Below, in pieces: positions 7,126 through 12,988 of a stretch of DNA of 13,290 nt. The notes under the pieces are model-generated. The model was not told the origin of the DNA. It worked only from the letters and a program-made list of their open reading frames with translations, and ran no database searches. Source of the DNA: Promethearchaeota archaeon (lineage in GTDB: Archaea > Asgardarchaeota > Lokiarchaeia > Sigynarchaeales > SOKP01); the NCBI GenBank assembly GCA_030668025.1, contig DAOUUT010000080.1, forward strand, positions 1 to 13,290, in the 5' to 3' direction. Each line of letters starts with the position of its first letter. The stretch's first letter is position 1. The position numbers and the translations under genes were made by a program.

Positions 7126-7132
7126 CCCCTTT
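7126..7132 (-). promoter_or_regulatory. SD site for the TTG start of the 7-TM gene
   Basis: The minus strand reads AAAGGGG, then AAAAA, then TTG at 7120. Two more GGGAAA-like repeats lie just upstream. The ideal spacing supports the TTG start. Confidence 0.65.
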
Positions 7133-7208
7133 CCCAGTTTTTTCCCGTCTTCTAATTAAATATTTACATTAAAATTAGTTTTTGTTAGATTTTATATTTT
7201 ATTCTCTT

Positions 7209-7772
7209 TTATTTTGAAAACATCTCGTACTTCAGCATTTCAGCCTTAAAATATTTCCAAATCGTCTCATTAAGTTTTTTTTGGAATTGTTTACTATTTA
7301 AGCTTTTTACGCGCTCATTTGCTAATAAATTATTAATTGATAATAAAACAGTTTCAGTGTATGTTCTAAATTTCTCGCGTATTTTTTCCACATCTTTAAG
7401 GTCATCTATGTATTCTTCGAAAACATCTTTCAGCGATTCTTTTATATTTCCAATCGTGGGTAATATAAATTTTTCGTATTCTTTTCTAATCTTTTTTCTT
7501 ATAAAAATTCTCGTTACATTTTTTCCCTTTTCAAGAGTCGTTTTCTTGTATGCTAAACCTTTATTGCATAAGCTATTAATGTAATCATAAGCCTTAGTTC
7601 TACTTTTATAATTAAAACTCAAATCGATAAATTTTTTCAAAACATTAAATTCTTCTCCTTCGTGCTTTAAAAAAATCAGAAAGGCTTCAAACTCTCTCAT
7701 AGATAAAGAATTTAAGTTAAAACTATTTTTATTTGAGCCAGGATTTTTGGTAATACTTTTCTGAGGAGTCAT
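7209..7772 (-). CDS. Winged-helix DNA-binding protein with helical C-terminal half (187 aa)
   Basis: A probable transcription regulator. After a polar, Ser/Asn-rich N-terminus (1-20), residues about 22-95 have winged-helix character: LSMREFEAFLIFLKHEG (helix 1), FNVLKKFIDLSF (helix 2), SRTKAYDYINSLCNKGLAYK (recognition helix), then a wing hairpin TTLEKGKNVTRIFIRKK. This layout recalls TrmB/MarR/PadR-type archaeal regulators, without a firm subfamily. Residues 96-187 are charged, largely helical and probably mediate dimerisation. The start is ATG 7772 with no SD, so it may be leaderless; TTTAAATTG-like sequence 17-26 nt upstream is a weak TATA candidate. Its gene precedes the 7-TM gene, so it may control that gene or respond to it. 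Ligand and targets unknown. Confidence 0.75.
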   Translation of the reverse strand: MTPQKSITKNPGSNKNSFNLNSLSMREFEAFLIFLKHEGEEFNVLKKFIDLSFNYKSRTKAYDYINSLCNKGLAYKKTTLEKGKNVTRIFIRKKIRKEYEKFILPTIGNIKESLKDVFEEYIDDLKDVEKIREKFRTYTETVLLSINNLLANERVKSLNSKQFQKKLNETIWKYFKAEMLKYEMFSK

Positions 7773-8014
7773 ATTAATATTATACTAAGTTTAAATTGTT
7801 ATATTAAATACCGAGCCATCAAACACTCGCCATTTTATGAATATCAAATAACTTTTTTTATTCTTATTGTTAAATCAGTAAAAAATAGAAGAATGTAAAC
7901 TTATTTAAATTTTTGGTAATTAAAAATCGTATTTTATATATAAAAGAAAAATTACTTTATGAAAACGACAATCTGAACCTCATTTTTAATGTTACTAATA
8001 ATTTTTCTCCAATG

Positions 8015-8053
8015 TTGAGGACATAATATGCAATTATTAAGATTTGTCCTCAA
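8015..8053. repeat. 9-bp inverted repeat TTGAGGACA / TGTCCTCAA
   Basis: Perfect arms at 8015-8023 and 8045-8053 are separated by 21 nt. On the plus strand the first arm contains GAGG, 8 nt before ATG at 8029, which opens a 12-codon frame (MQLLRFVLNSGE). A folded transcript would hide that SD-like site. It could also be a two-fold operator for a dimeric regulator. Confidence 0.5.
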
Positions 8054-8117
8054 TTCTGGGGAATAAACCTTAAATTTGAGTTAGATTATAAAATATCCTA
8101 GGGAAGATTGTTTAAAA

Positions 8118-8140
8118 AAAAAAGATTTATGATCTTTTTT
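8118..8140. repeat. A/T hairpin AAAAAAGAT / ATCTTTTTT
   Basis: Nine-bp arms at 8118-8126 and 8132-8140 with a 5-nt loop. The stem ends in a T-run on either strand, so it may act as a terminator or simply be AT-rich noise. Confidence 0.4.
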
Positions 8141-8160
8141 CTACAAACAACCAAAAACAT

Positions 8161-8183
8161 AATCTAGGGTGGGGCTAGGAGTC
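8161..8183 (-). repeat. Right arm of the long-range inverted repeat
   Basis: The minus strand reads GACTCCTAGCCCC then ACCCTAGATT. It matches the left arm at 6207-6228 in inverted orientation. The plus-strand outer end, GGGGCTAGGAGTCA, is also identical over 14 nt to 6312-6325. No target duplication is visible beside it. Confidence 0.7.
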
Positions 8184-8191
8184 ATTAAGTA

Positions 8192-8227
8192 ATACTTCTA
8201 AAACTATCGAATAGTTTTTATACTTCT
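8192..8227. repeat. Hairpin flanked by direct repeats ATACTTCT
   Basis: AAAACTAT (8200-8207) and ATAGTTTT (8211-8218) form an 8-bp stem with a CGA loop. It is bracketed exactly by two copies of ATACTTCT (8192-8199 and 8220-8227). Either copy could pair with AGAAGTA at 8269-8275, so alternative RNA folds are possible. On the minus strand it is the first U-followed hairpin after the nitroreductase gene. Confidence 0.5.
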
Positions 8228-8310
8228 TAACGTGAATGGGGGCGTTAGGGGCGGAAAAAGAGATGTTGAGAAGTAAACTTGCTTTAGATTTTTGTTTTTT
8301 TTTAATTTTT

Positions 8311-8886
8311 TTATAAAATTTTGAAAATAATATCTTCTAAATCTCTTTTTGGTACATGCATAGTACCGTCAGGATTTTTCCAATATTTATATGAATCTTT
8401 ATAAGGTTCCATAAATGATTCTTCATCAGGGTATCCTAAACTGATTACATGCTTAACTTGATATTGATCTGGAACTTCTAAGAGCGATTTAATTTTTCTA
8501 ACTTTAATGTTAGCCATCCAACAACACCCTATCCCATATTTAACTGCACCTAATAGTATATTTTCTACCGCTGCTCCAACGTCAAAGTCAAAAAATGAAG
8601 GTTTAATTTCGGTATTAACAAGTACTATTATGTACGCTGTAGGTTCTCTCCCGGGTTCTGGAGTTCGTTGGTCTTCAGGTAAAGAGCCGGAAAATTTTAT
8701 TAATTTAAAGATTTTTTCTCTTATTTCACTATTTTCAACTATAACAAACTCGAGGCCTTGAATGTTTCGGGCCATTGGAGCGACCCGAGCATAATCTATT
8801 AACTTTTTTAGGGTTTCAATAGATATTGGATCTTGCTTATACCTACGAATTGTTCTTCTTTTATAAATAGCTTCTTCAATATTCAT
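8311..8886 (-). CDS. Nitroreductase-family FMN-dependent oxidoreductase (191 aa)
   Basis: A flavoprotein of the nitroreductase superfamily, expected to be a cytosolic dimer binding FMN and using NAD(P)H. Visible family features are the opening MNIEEAIYKRRTIRRYK (FMN-phosphate arginines at 10-15), RNIQGLEFVIV (40-50, the usual Asn-x-Gln), DFDVGAAVENILLGAVKYGIGCCW (100-123), and ISLGYPDEE (148-156). The substrate cannot be deduced; the family includes quinone and nitro-compound reductases and ring-forming dehydrogenases. An insert around 65-85 (LPEDQRTPEPGREP) forms part of the active-site lid. ATG 8886 is preceded by AAAGG on the minus strand. The gene begins 16 nt after the stop codon of the small-GTPase gene and is very likely co-transcribed with it, an odd pairing without an obvious functional link. 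Confidence 0.88.
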   Translation of the reverse strand: MNIEEAIYKRRTIRRYKQDPISIETLKKLIDYARVAPMARNIQGLEFVIVENSEIREKIFKLIKFSGSLPEDQRTPEPGREPTAYIIVLVNTEIKPSFFDFDVGAAVENILLGAVKYGIGCCWMANIKVRKIKSLLEVPDQYQVKHVISLGYPDEESFMEPYKDSYKYWKNPDGTMHVPKRDLEDIIFKIL

Positions 8887-8902
8887 ATTTATGCCTTTAT
8901 AT

Positions 8903-9952
8903 CTATTTTAAATGCTTATTAATTACTGCTTCTGCTATTTTATAAAAAGCGAATTCTATGTTATTTCCCGTCAAAGCGCTGGTTTCTATGTATTCAAGAT
9001 GTAACTCCTTAGCTAACGCTAATCCTTCGCTTTCTTGAACTTTTCTTTCATCTACTAAATCGCTTTTGTTTCCAAAAATATAACCTATCATTTTAGGCTG
9101 CTTATCCATGTTCTTTATTACATCATCGTACCAATTCTTTATACTGTTAAAAGATATTGGATTTGTTAAATCAAAAACGAGTATAATAGCTTCAGAGCCT
9201 TGATAAAAGTGTTTTCTCATCGTTTGGAATTTAGATTGTCCTGCTATATCCCATAATATCACTTCAAGCATCTCTTTTTTAACGCGAAAGCTTTTCTCCG
9301 TGATATTAACTCCCATTGTAGGAATGTAAGTTCTAAGAAAGGCATTATCGGAAAATCGTAAAATAGTTGATGTTTTGCCTACGCCTGGGTCTCCTACAAC
9401 TACTAATTTGAATTTAATATTAGCTCTGTCTATTTTTTTATCTCTATGTTCGGGAAATTCTTCGCTAGAGTATGGGGAAATCTCTTTACTTTTATAATCT
9501 TCAAGTAACTTACTAATGCTATCTCCTAATAATTTTATCTCTTCAAAAATTATTTCACTATCAGCTTGTTGGTTTTCTAATTCTTTAATTTTTCTCGCTG
9601 CTTCGTTGAAAGGGGCTTTCAGATATATCATATACTTATAGAAAATAATATCATCCGCTTCTCTAAATAAGAAAGTAATAGCTGACCTAGCATACCCCCC
9701 TCTTTTGGTGTCATCTTCCCTTTCAATATATCTTATTAACCCTTTTAGCCTTAAAGATGGAAAAGGGATAATTAAAAGAGATTCGGGCGTGATACCTTGA
9801 TCTCCTGTAAGGATTGTAACGGTTTTAATTCCAACTAGCATTCTAATGGTTTCTGGTAAACTAGTAGGGTACCAATAAATAGGATTTGGTCCTATTGCGT
9901 CGTGGATTTCTGTGTAAACAATAGAGTTTATTAATCCCTTTTGTACATTCAT
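8903..9952 (-). CDS. Longin-like domain fused to a Ras/Rab-family small GTPase (349 aa)
   Basis: Residues about 180-347 form a complete Ras-superfamily G domain: P-loop GDPGVGKT (187-194), switch-I PT (211-212), DIAGQ (235-239, with the catalytic-Gln equivalent Q239), NKSD (295-298) and TSA (324-326). It is Rab-like in WDIAGQ and in the FDLTNPISFNSIKNW stretch. Residues 1-115 form a separate domain with longin/roadblock-like alpha-beta character (NSIVYTEIHDAIGPNPIYWYP, KTVTILTGD, ESLLIIPFP, GLIRYIE, SAITFLF, DIIFYKYM); residues 115-178 are a helical, charged linker. The C-terminus (INKHLK) lacks cysteines, so lipid anchoring by prenylation is not expected. Such fusions fit Asgard archaea, where many small GTPases and longin proteins are known. 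The role is probably a nucleotide-dependent switch; the partner is unknown. First gene of an operon with the nitroreductase. Confidence 0.88.
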   Translation of the reverse strand: MNVQKGLINSIVYTEIHDAIGPNPIYWYPTSLPETIRMLVGIKTVTILTGDQGITPESLLIIPFPSLRLKGLIRYIEREDDTKRGGYARSAITFLFREADDIIFYKYMIYLKAPFNEAARKIKELENQQADSEIIFEEIKLLGDSISKLLEDYKSKEISPYSSEEFPEHRDKKIDRANIKFKLVVVGDPGVGKTSTILRFSDNAFLRTYIPTMGVNITEKSFRVKKEMLEVILWDIAGQSKFQTMRKHFYQGSEAIILVFDLTNPISFNSIKNWYDDVIKNMDKQPKMIGYIFGNKSDLVDERKVQESEGLALAKELHLEYIETSALTGNNIEFAFYKIAEAVINKHLK

Positions 9953-10121
9953 AAGTGTAGAGTTGATTAATTAATTATGATAAAAGTTGATGTTTATTCA
10001 AAAAGTCAATTCTTACGAATTAATTTATGAATTAAATAAGTAAAAAAATTAAATCTATTTATATTTGAGTTTTAATAAAAAATTGATAATTTTAGTTGGT
10101 TTGTTGCTCCAACACACAATT

Positions 10122-10131
10122 CTTTAAATAT
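10122..10131 (+). promoter_or_regulatory. TATA-like box upstream of the 90-aa orphan
   Basis: CTTTAAATAT would start transcription near 10153, leaving a leader of about 34 nt. The leader contains AGAGGT (10169-10174), 12 nt before ATG 10187, a somewhat long SD spacing. Inferred from motif and spacing. Confidence 0.4.
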
Positions 10132-10186
10132 CGCGAAATTTTTAAATGTACAATTTTTATTCCATATTAGAGGTAATTATAAAATC

Positions 10187-10459
10187 ATGAATAATACAGA
10201 TGGCATATTCGAATCGACGAAAGAAGCAATAACTAATTTTGAAAATATTAAGGATTGCATTCAAGGGCTTTATGAAATTTTAAAGATTAACATATCTCAA
10301 GATAACATCTACTTTCAAATGGGACAAGATAATATGGAAGCACTATACCAGAATTTGTTGGAATTAATGATGAATGAGCTTGGAACCATTGAGTTTATGC
10401 GAAAACTAAAAAACGCAGAGATTGATTTAGATTTGCCTTTAGATAATTTATTAAGATAA
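10187..10459 (+). CDS. Small helical protein of unknown function (90 aa)
   Basis: I do not recognise this protein. It is acidic, rich in Asn, Asp, Glu and Leu, and looks all-helical with three helices: about 10-35 (STKEAITNFENIKDCIQGLY), 45-65 (MGQDNMEALYQNLLELMM) and 66-90. It has no membrane helix, signal peptide or metal motif. Support comes from a clean ATG, an upstream AGAGGT and TATA-like box, and a stop 8 nt before the convergent glycosylase gene. It stands alone, divergent from the GTPase operon, so the neighbourhood gives no functional clue. It may be lineage-specific. Confidence 0.6.
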   Translation: MNNTDGIFESTKEAITNFENIKDCIQGLYEILKINISQDNIYFQMGQDNMEALYQNLLELMMNELGTIEFMRKLKNAEIDLDLPLDNLLR

Positions 10460-10467
10460 TTTGAAGT

Positions 10468-11094
10468 TTATTTTAGCACTTTTCCTGTTTCTTTATACCA
10501 TAAATATAGATCTAACTTGGCCATGTCCAAATGTACTTCTCTTCCAAGTTGCTTGAGAACATTCTCAATTTCTAGATATTTCTTTTTAGTTATAGATTTA
10601 GGTTTTTCTATTAGCTCGAATTTCACTAAAAGATCAACGATATGGAAGTCAATTATTGCCAAGTTCTTATAACCTATGTTTCGCAAAAAATGACTCGCTT
10701 CTTTGTACCCTAAGCCTTTAATGTTTTTTACAATCCATTCTCTTAATTTAATTTCATCTATATTAGAACTTATTATGCTTTCTAACTCCGAGAGATAGTT
10801 TCGAGCTTCCACAATATAATTTGCTCTACGGTTTGGAAAGCGATAACCAAATTCTTTAAATTTGTTAACTAATTCTTCTTCCGACAGATTTAGGAAACCT
10901 TTATCTATTCGATCGTTTACTTCGATACATTTCTCTGCCCCACAATTAGCTGTCATTATGCAAAAACTTAGTTCTTTAAACATTTCCGTCATTCCTTTCT
11001 TTTTAACAGAAATAAACTGAGTAATGCGAGTATCTATGACATTTGATATATCGCTATTTTTTAAGGATTCAATTGACTTTATTAGGTCTTTCAT
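10468..11094 (-). CDS. ogg: Archaeal Ogg2-type 8-oxoguanine DNA N-glycosylase/AP lyase
   Basis: Base-excision repair enzyme that removes 8-oxoguanine and cleaves the abasic site. Family motifs run throughout: MFKELSFCIMTANCGAE (38-54), GYRFPNRRANYIVEAR (83-98), REWIVKNIKGLGYKEASHFLRN (118-139) holding the helix-hairpin-helix, and AIIDFHIV (146-153). Catalytic K131 sits in the hairpin and D149 follows, the same 18-residue spacing as the Lys/Asp pair of the Methanocaldococcus Ogg2 enzyme. The length (208) and the C-terminal ..WYKETGKVLK, ending in Lys, are hallmarks of Ogg2, in which the terminal lysine contributes to 8-oxoguanine recognition. ATG 11094 has AAAGGA 4 nt upstream on the minus strand. 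It is divergent from the PfkB kinase gene across 138 nt and convergent with the 90-aa gene. A confident family call. Confidence 0.93.
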   Translation of the reverse strand: MKDLIKSIESLKNSDISNVIDTRITQFISVKKKGMTEMFKELSFCIMTANCGAEKCIEVNDRIDKGFLNLSEEELVNKFKEFGYRFPNRRANYIVEARNYLSELESIISSNIDEIKLREWIVKNIKGLGYKEASHFLRNIGYKNLAIIDFHIVDLLVKFELIEKPKSITKKKYLEIENVLKQLGREVHLDMAKLDLYLWYKETGKVLK

Positions 11095-11184
11095 ATATCC
11101 TTTAGAATTGTAAATACTTTAAAAGCAAAACTCTTTGATTTGATAGGTTCTTTAATTTATAAAATCTTTAATACATGTTAAGGA

Positions 11185-11194
11185 TTATAATAAT
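11185..11194 (+). promoter_or_regulatory. TATA-like box upstream of the PfkB-family gene
   Basis: TTATAATAAT would start transcription near 11216, just before AAAAGGT (11216-11222), an SD-like site 10 nt upstream of ATG 11233. It lies in the divergent region shared with the glycosylase gene. Confidence 0.4.
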
Positions 11195-11232
11195 ATAGTT
11201 TTGCTAAATTATACTAAAAGGTTTATTTCTTT

Positions 11233-12231
11233 ATGAAACGAGATAAAATCATTGTTCTGGGTTCTTTGGCTTTTGATTATATTATGACTTTTGAAGAGAA
11301 TTTTGTCAACGCAGTTTCTATTGATCACGAAAAAGAAGAATACCAGAGCACAGTTACTGCTAAAAGCCGAATTCAACATTACGGCGGTACAGCCGGCAAT
11401 ATTGCTTTTAACCTTGGATTACTTAACATTTCTAAAGTTTCATTATTAGGTTCAGTTGGGAAGGATTTTGAAAGTTTAGGCTATAAAAGCCATATATCAA
11501 AGTTTAAAAATATCGAACTTAATGTAGATGTTCGCGAAAAACTTTTTACAGCGGCTTGTTATATTGTAAACGATATCAAGGCTAATCAGATGATAATATT
11601 TCACGGAGGCGCTTTAGACGAGAGCAAAAATATCGATTTACGACAAAAAATTCAAAATCCGGAACAATATATATATGCAATAAACTCGACCCAGGGAATT
11701 GAAGCTATGGAGAATTTTTCCGAACAACTAGAAGAATTGAAAATACCAATGATTTTCGACCCGGGTCAAATAACTCCATTATTTCCTAAGAATATCTTAA
11801 TAGATATTTTAAAAAAATCAGAAATTTTGATTGGAAATACTTATGAAATAAATCATGTAATGGCTAAAACAGATTTAGATGAAAACGAACTTCTTACGCT
11901 CGTCAAAACGATTATTAAAACCAAAGGTTCAGAAGGTTCCGAGCTTATCTATAAAAGCGATTCGGATAAAGTCTTCCACGTAGAAATTCCAATTGCTAAA
12001 GCTGAAAAGATTATTGATACAACAGGCGCCGGAGACGGTTATAGGGCCGGGGTTTTAACGGGCTTAATTTTAGATATGACCCTTCTTGACTCTTGTCGAT
12101 TAGGCTCGATAGTAAGTTCTTTTGTTGTTGAGACTAGTGGAGCTCAAACGCAAGCATATAACATTAAAGACGTAAGAAAACGATTCTTAGACACTTATAG
12201 TTATGTCCCTCCGGAATTGGAAAACTTATAA
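11233..12231 (+). CDS. PfkB/ribokinase-family sugar or nucleoside kinase (332 aa)
   Basis: Phosphorylates the hydroxyl of a sugar or nucleoside with ATP. The N-terminus IIVLGSLAFDYIMTF (6-20) is the usual first strand. Signature 1 is GGTAGNIAFNLGLL (51-64), in the substrate-binding region; FDPGQITPLFP (175-185) and GNTYEINHV (201-209) follow. TKGSEGSEL (230-238) contacts nucleotide, and DTTGAGDGYRAG (262-273) is signature 2, with catalytic base D268 and the GAGD anion hole. The lid and the sequence HYGGTAGNIA are close to archaeal and actinobacterial adenosine-kinase-like members, so a nucleoside substrate is slightly favoured, but substrate specificity cannot be read reliably in this family. 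Expected cytosolic. Length is normal. It is followed by a 254-nt gap without genes, so it is probably a monocistronic unit. Confidence 0.88.
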   Translation: MKRDKIIVLGSLAFDYIMTFEENFVNAVSIDHEKEEYQSTVTAKSRIQHYGGTAGNIAFNLGLLNISKVSLLGSVGKDFESLGYKSHISKFKNIELNVDVREKLFTAACYIVNDIKANQMIIFHGGALDESKNIDLRQKIQNPEQYIYAINSTQGIEAMENFSEQLEELKIPMIFDPGQITPLFPKNILIDILKKSEILIGNTYEINHVMAKTDLDENELLTLVKTIIKTKGSEGSELIYKSDSDKVFHVEIPIAKAEKIIDTTGAGDGYRAGVLTGLILDMTLLDSCRLGSIVSSFVVETSGAQTQAYNIKDVRKRFLDTYSYVPPELENL

Positions 12232-12455
12232 TGTAAGAAACCTTAAAATTTATTCTTTGTTACAAAATCCTTTCGTGCTACATGATATCTAAGTATTACA
12301 AAAGAAAATAAAGTACAAGTAGGCATTTTTTATTGAGCAAGTTGGGATTTAATTTCCAAATACTGAAGATTAAATGATATCAAATAAAATTAAATGTACG
12401 AAACATAGCAACAAAAAACTAAGATTCTCGTCTAGTTTAAAAATAAATTCTAAGG

Positions 12456-12463
12456 TTATATAA
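12456..12463 (+). promoter_or_regulatory. TATA box of the 110-aa gene (leaderless type)
   Basis: TTATATAA is centred 26 nt upstream of ATG 12486, and no SD site precedes that ATG. This is the classic layout for a leaderless archaeal mRNA and helps confirm the start. Confidence 0.6.
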
Positions 12464-12485
12464 TTAAGAGTACGGATTAAAAATA

Positions 12486-12818
12486 ATGAACATATCAATA
12501 ATGAATGTATCAAATAATAGCGATAACCATGAACTTGATTATTATCAAAGTATTATTGATTTCTTCCAAAACACAAACAGGGAAGAAGCAGAAATTTGGA
12601 GAGATAAATCTTTTATTGAACTAATGAAAATTTTAAAACGAACGAGAAAAAAAGAATTCGTAAAAAATGCGCTTATTCTTATTATCTCTCTTATCGATGA
12701 AATGCCTCCAGATACTTATAATAACAGTGGAATTAAAGCAAACTCATTAACAACTGAAGACAAAATCTCTTACAATAATATTTTGAAATCAGAATTCATC
12801 AATGATCTTCCTAACTAA
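12486..12818 (+). CDS. Small protein of unknown function (110 aa)
   Basis: Not recognised. After a polar N-terminus (1-15), residues 16-75 look helical: DYYQSIIDFFQNTN, REEAEIWRDKSFIELMKILKR, then KEFVKNALILIISLIDEM, an amphipathic rather than membrane-spanning stretch. The tail (76-110) is Ser/Asn/Asp-rich and probably flexible. There is no signal peptide, cysteine motif or recognisable DNA-binding element. The start at 12486 is supported by a TATA box at the leaderless distance; ATG 12501, five codons further in, is an alternative. It lies between the PfkB kinase and an exported protein, each separated by more than 150 nt, so it is probably transcribed alone. Possibly lineage-restricted. 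Confidence 0.6.
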   Translation: MNISIMNVSNNSDNHELDYYQSIIDFFQNTNREEAEIWRDKSFIELMKILKRTRKKEFVKNALILIISLIDEMPPDTYNNSGIKANSLTTEDKISYNNILKSEFINDLPN

Positions 12819-12979
12819 GTATAGGGTGTATTATTCGTTTAATTTGCCATTCCCACCATTATTTTTTGTTTGAGGCTTGTTAAAAAATACCTCAATTCTT
12901 TAACTCTTTTGTCTAGTTTATAACTTAAATTTATTAATTTTAGTTTTTATGAATTTTATAACTATTTTATTCTATAACT

Positions 12980-12983
12980 GGGG
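12980..12983 (+). promoter_or_regulatory. SD site of the exported-protein gene
   Basis: GGGG lies 5 nt before ATG 12989. The wording GGGGATATTATG closely resembles GGGGATATATTATT before the TIM-barrel gene, which supports an initiation site there despite its missing ATG. Confidence 0.55.
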
Positions 12984-12988
12984 ATATT

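Larger units (their letters stand above)
7773..8310. other. Intergenic region of 538 nt with repeats and hairpins
   Basis: No convincing gene was found. The first 200 nt are plain AT-rich sequence. Then follow an inverted repeat at 8015-8053, a TATA-like ATTATAAAATAT (8085-8096), an A/T hairpin (8118-8140), the right long-range inverted repeat (8161-8183), a hairpin between direct repeats (8192-8227), G-rich tracts (8237-8254) and a plus-strand poly-T stretch (about 8289-8311). Listed separately where the sequence supports it. Confidence 0.6.

Noticed and set aside
7357..7584. Plus-strand 75-codon frame rich in Phe and Ser
   Set aside because: Antisense to the winged-helix gene; the composition reflects Lys/Glu codons read backwards.
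7761..7772. GAGGAGTCAT at the winged-helix start as another copy of the GGAGTC repeat
   Set aside because: Only seven bases match (AGGAGTC) and the GGGGC part is missing, so chance is likely.
8507..8761. Plus-strand 84-codon frame
   Set aside because: Antisense shadow of the nitroreductase gene.
12871..12895. TTGAGG/CCTCAA inverted repeat as a sibling of the 8015-8053 repeat
   Set aside because: Only six bases per arm with a 14-nt loop; too short to set apart from chance.
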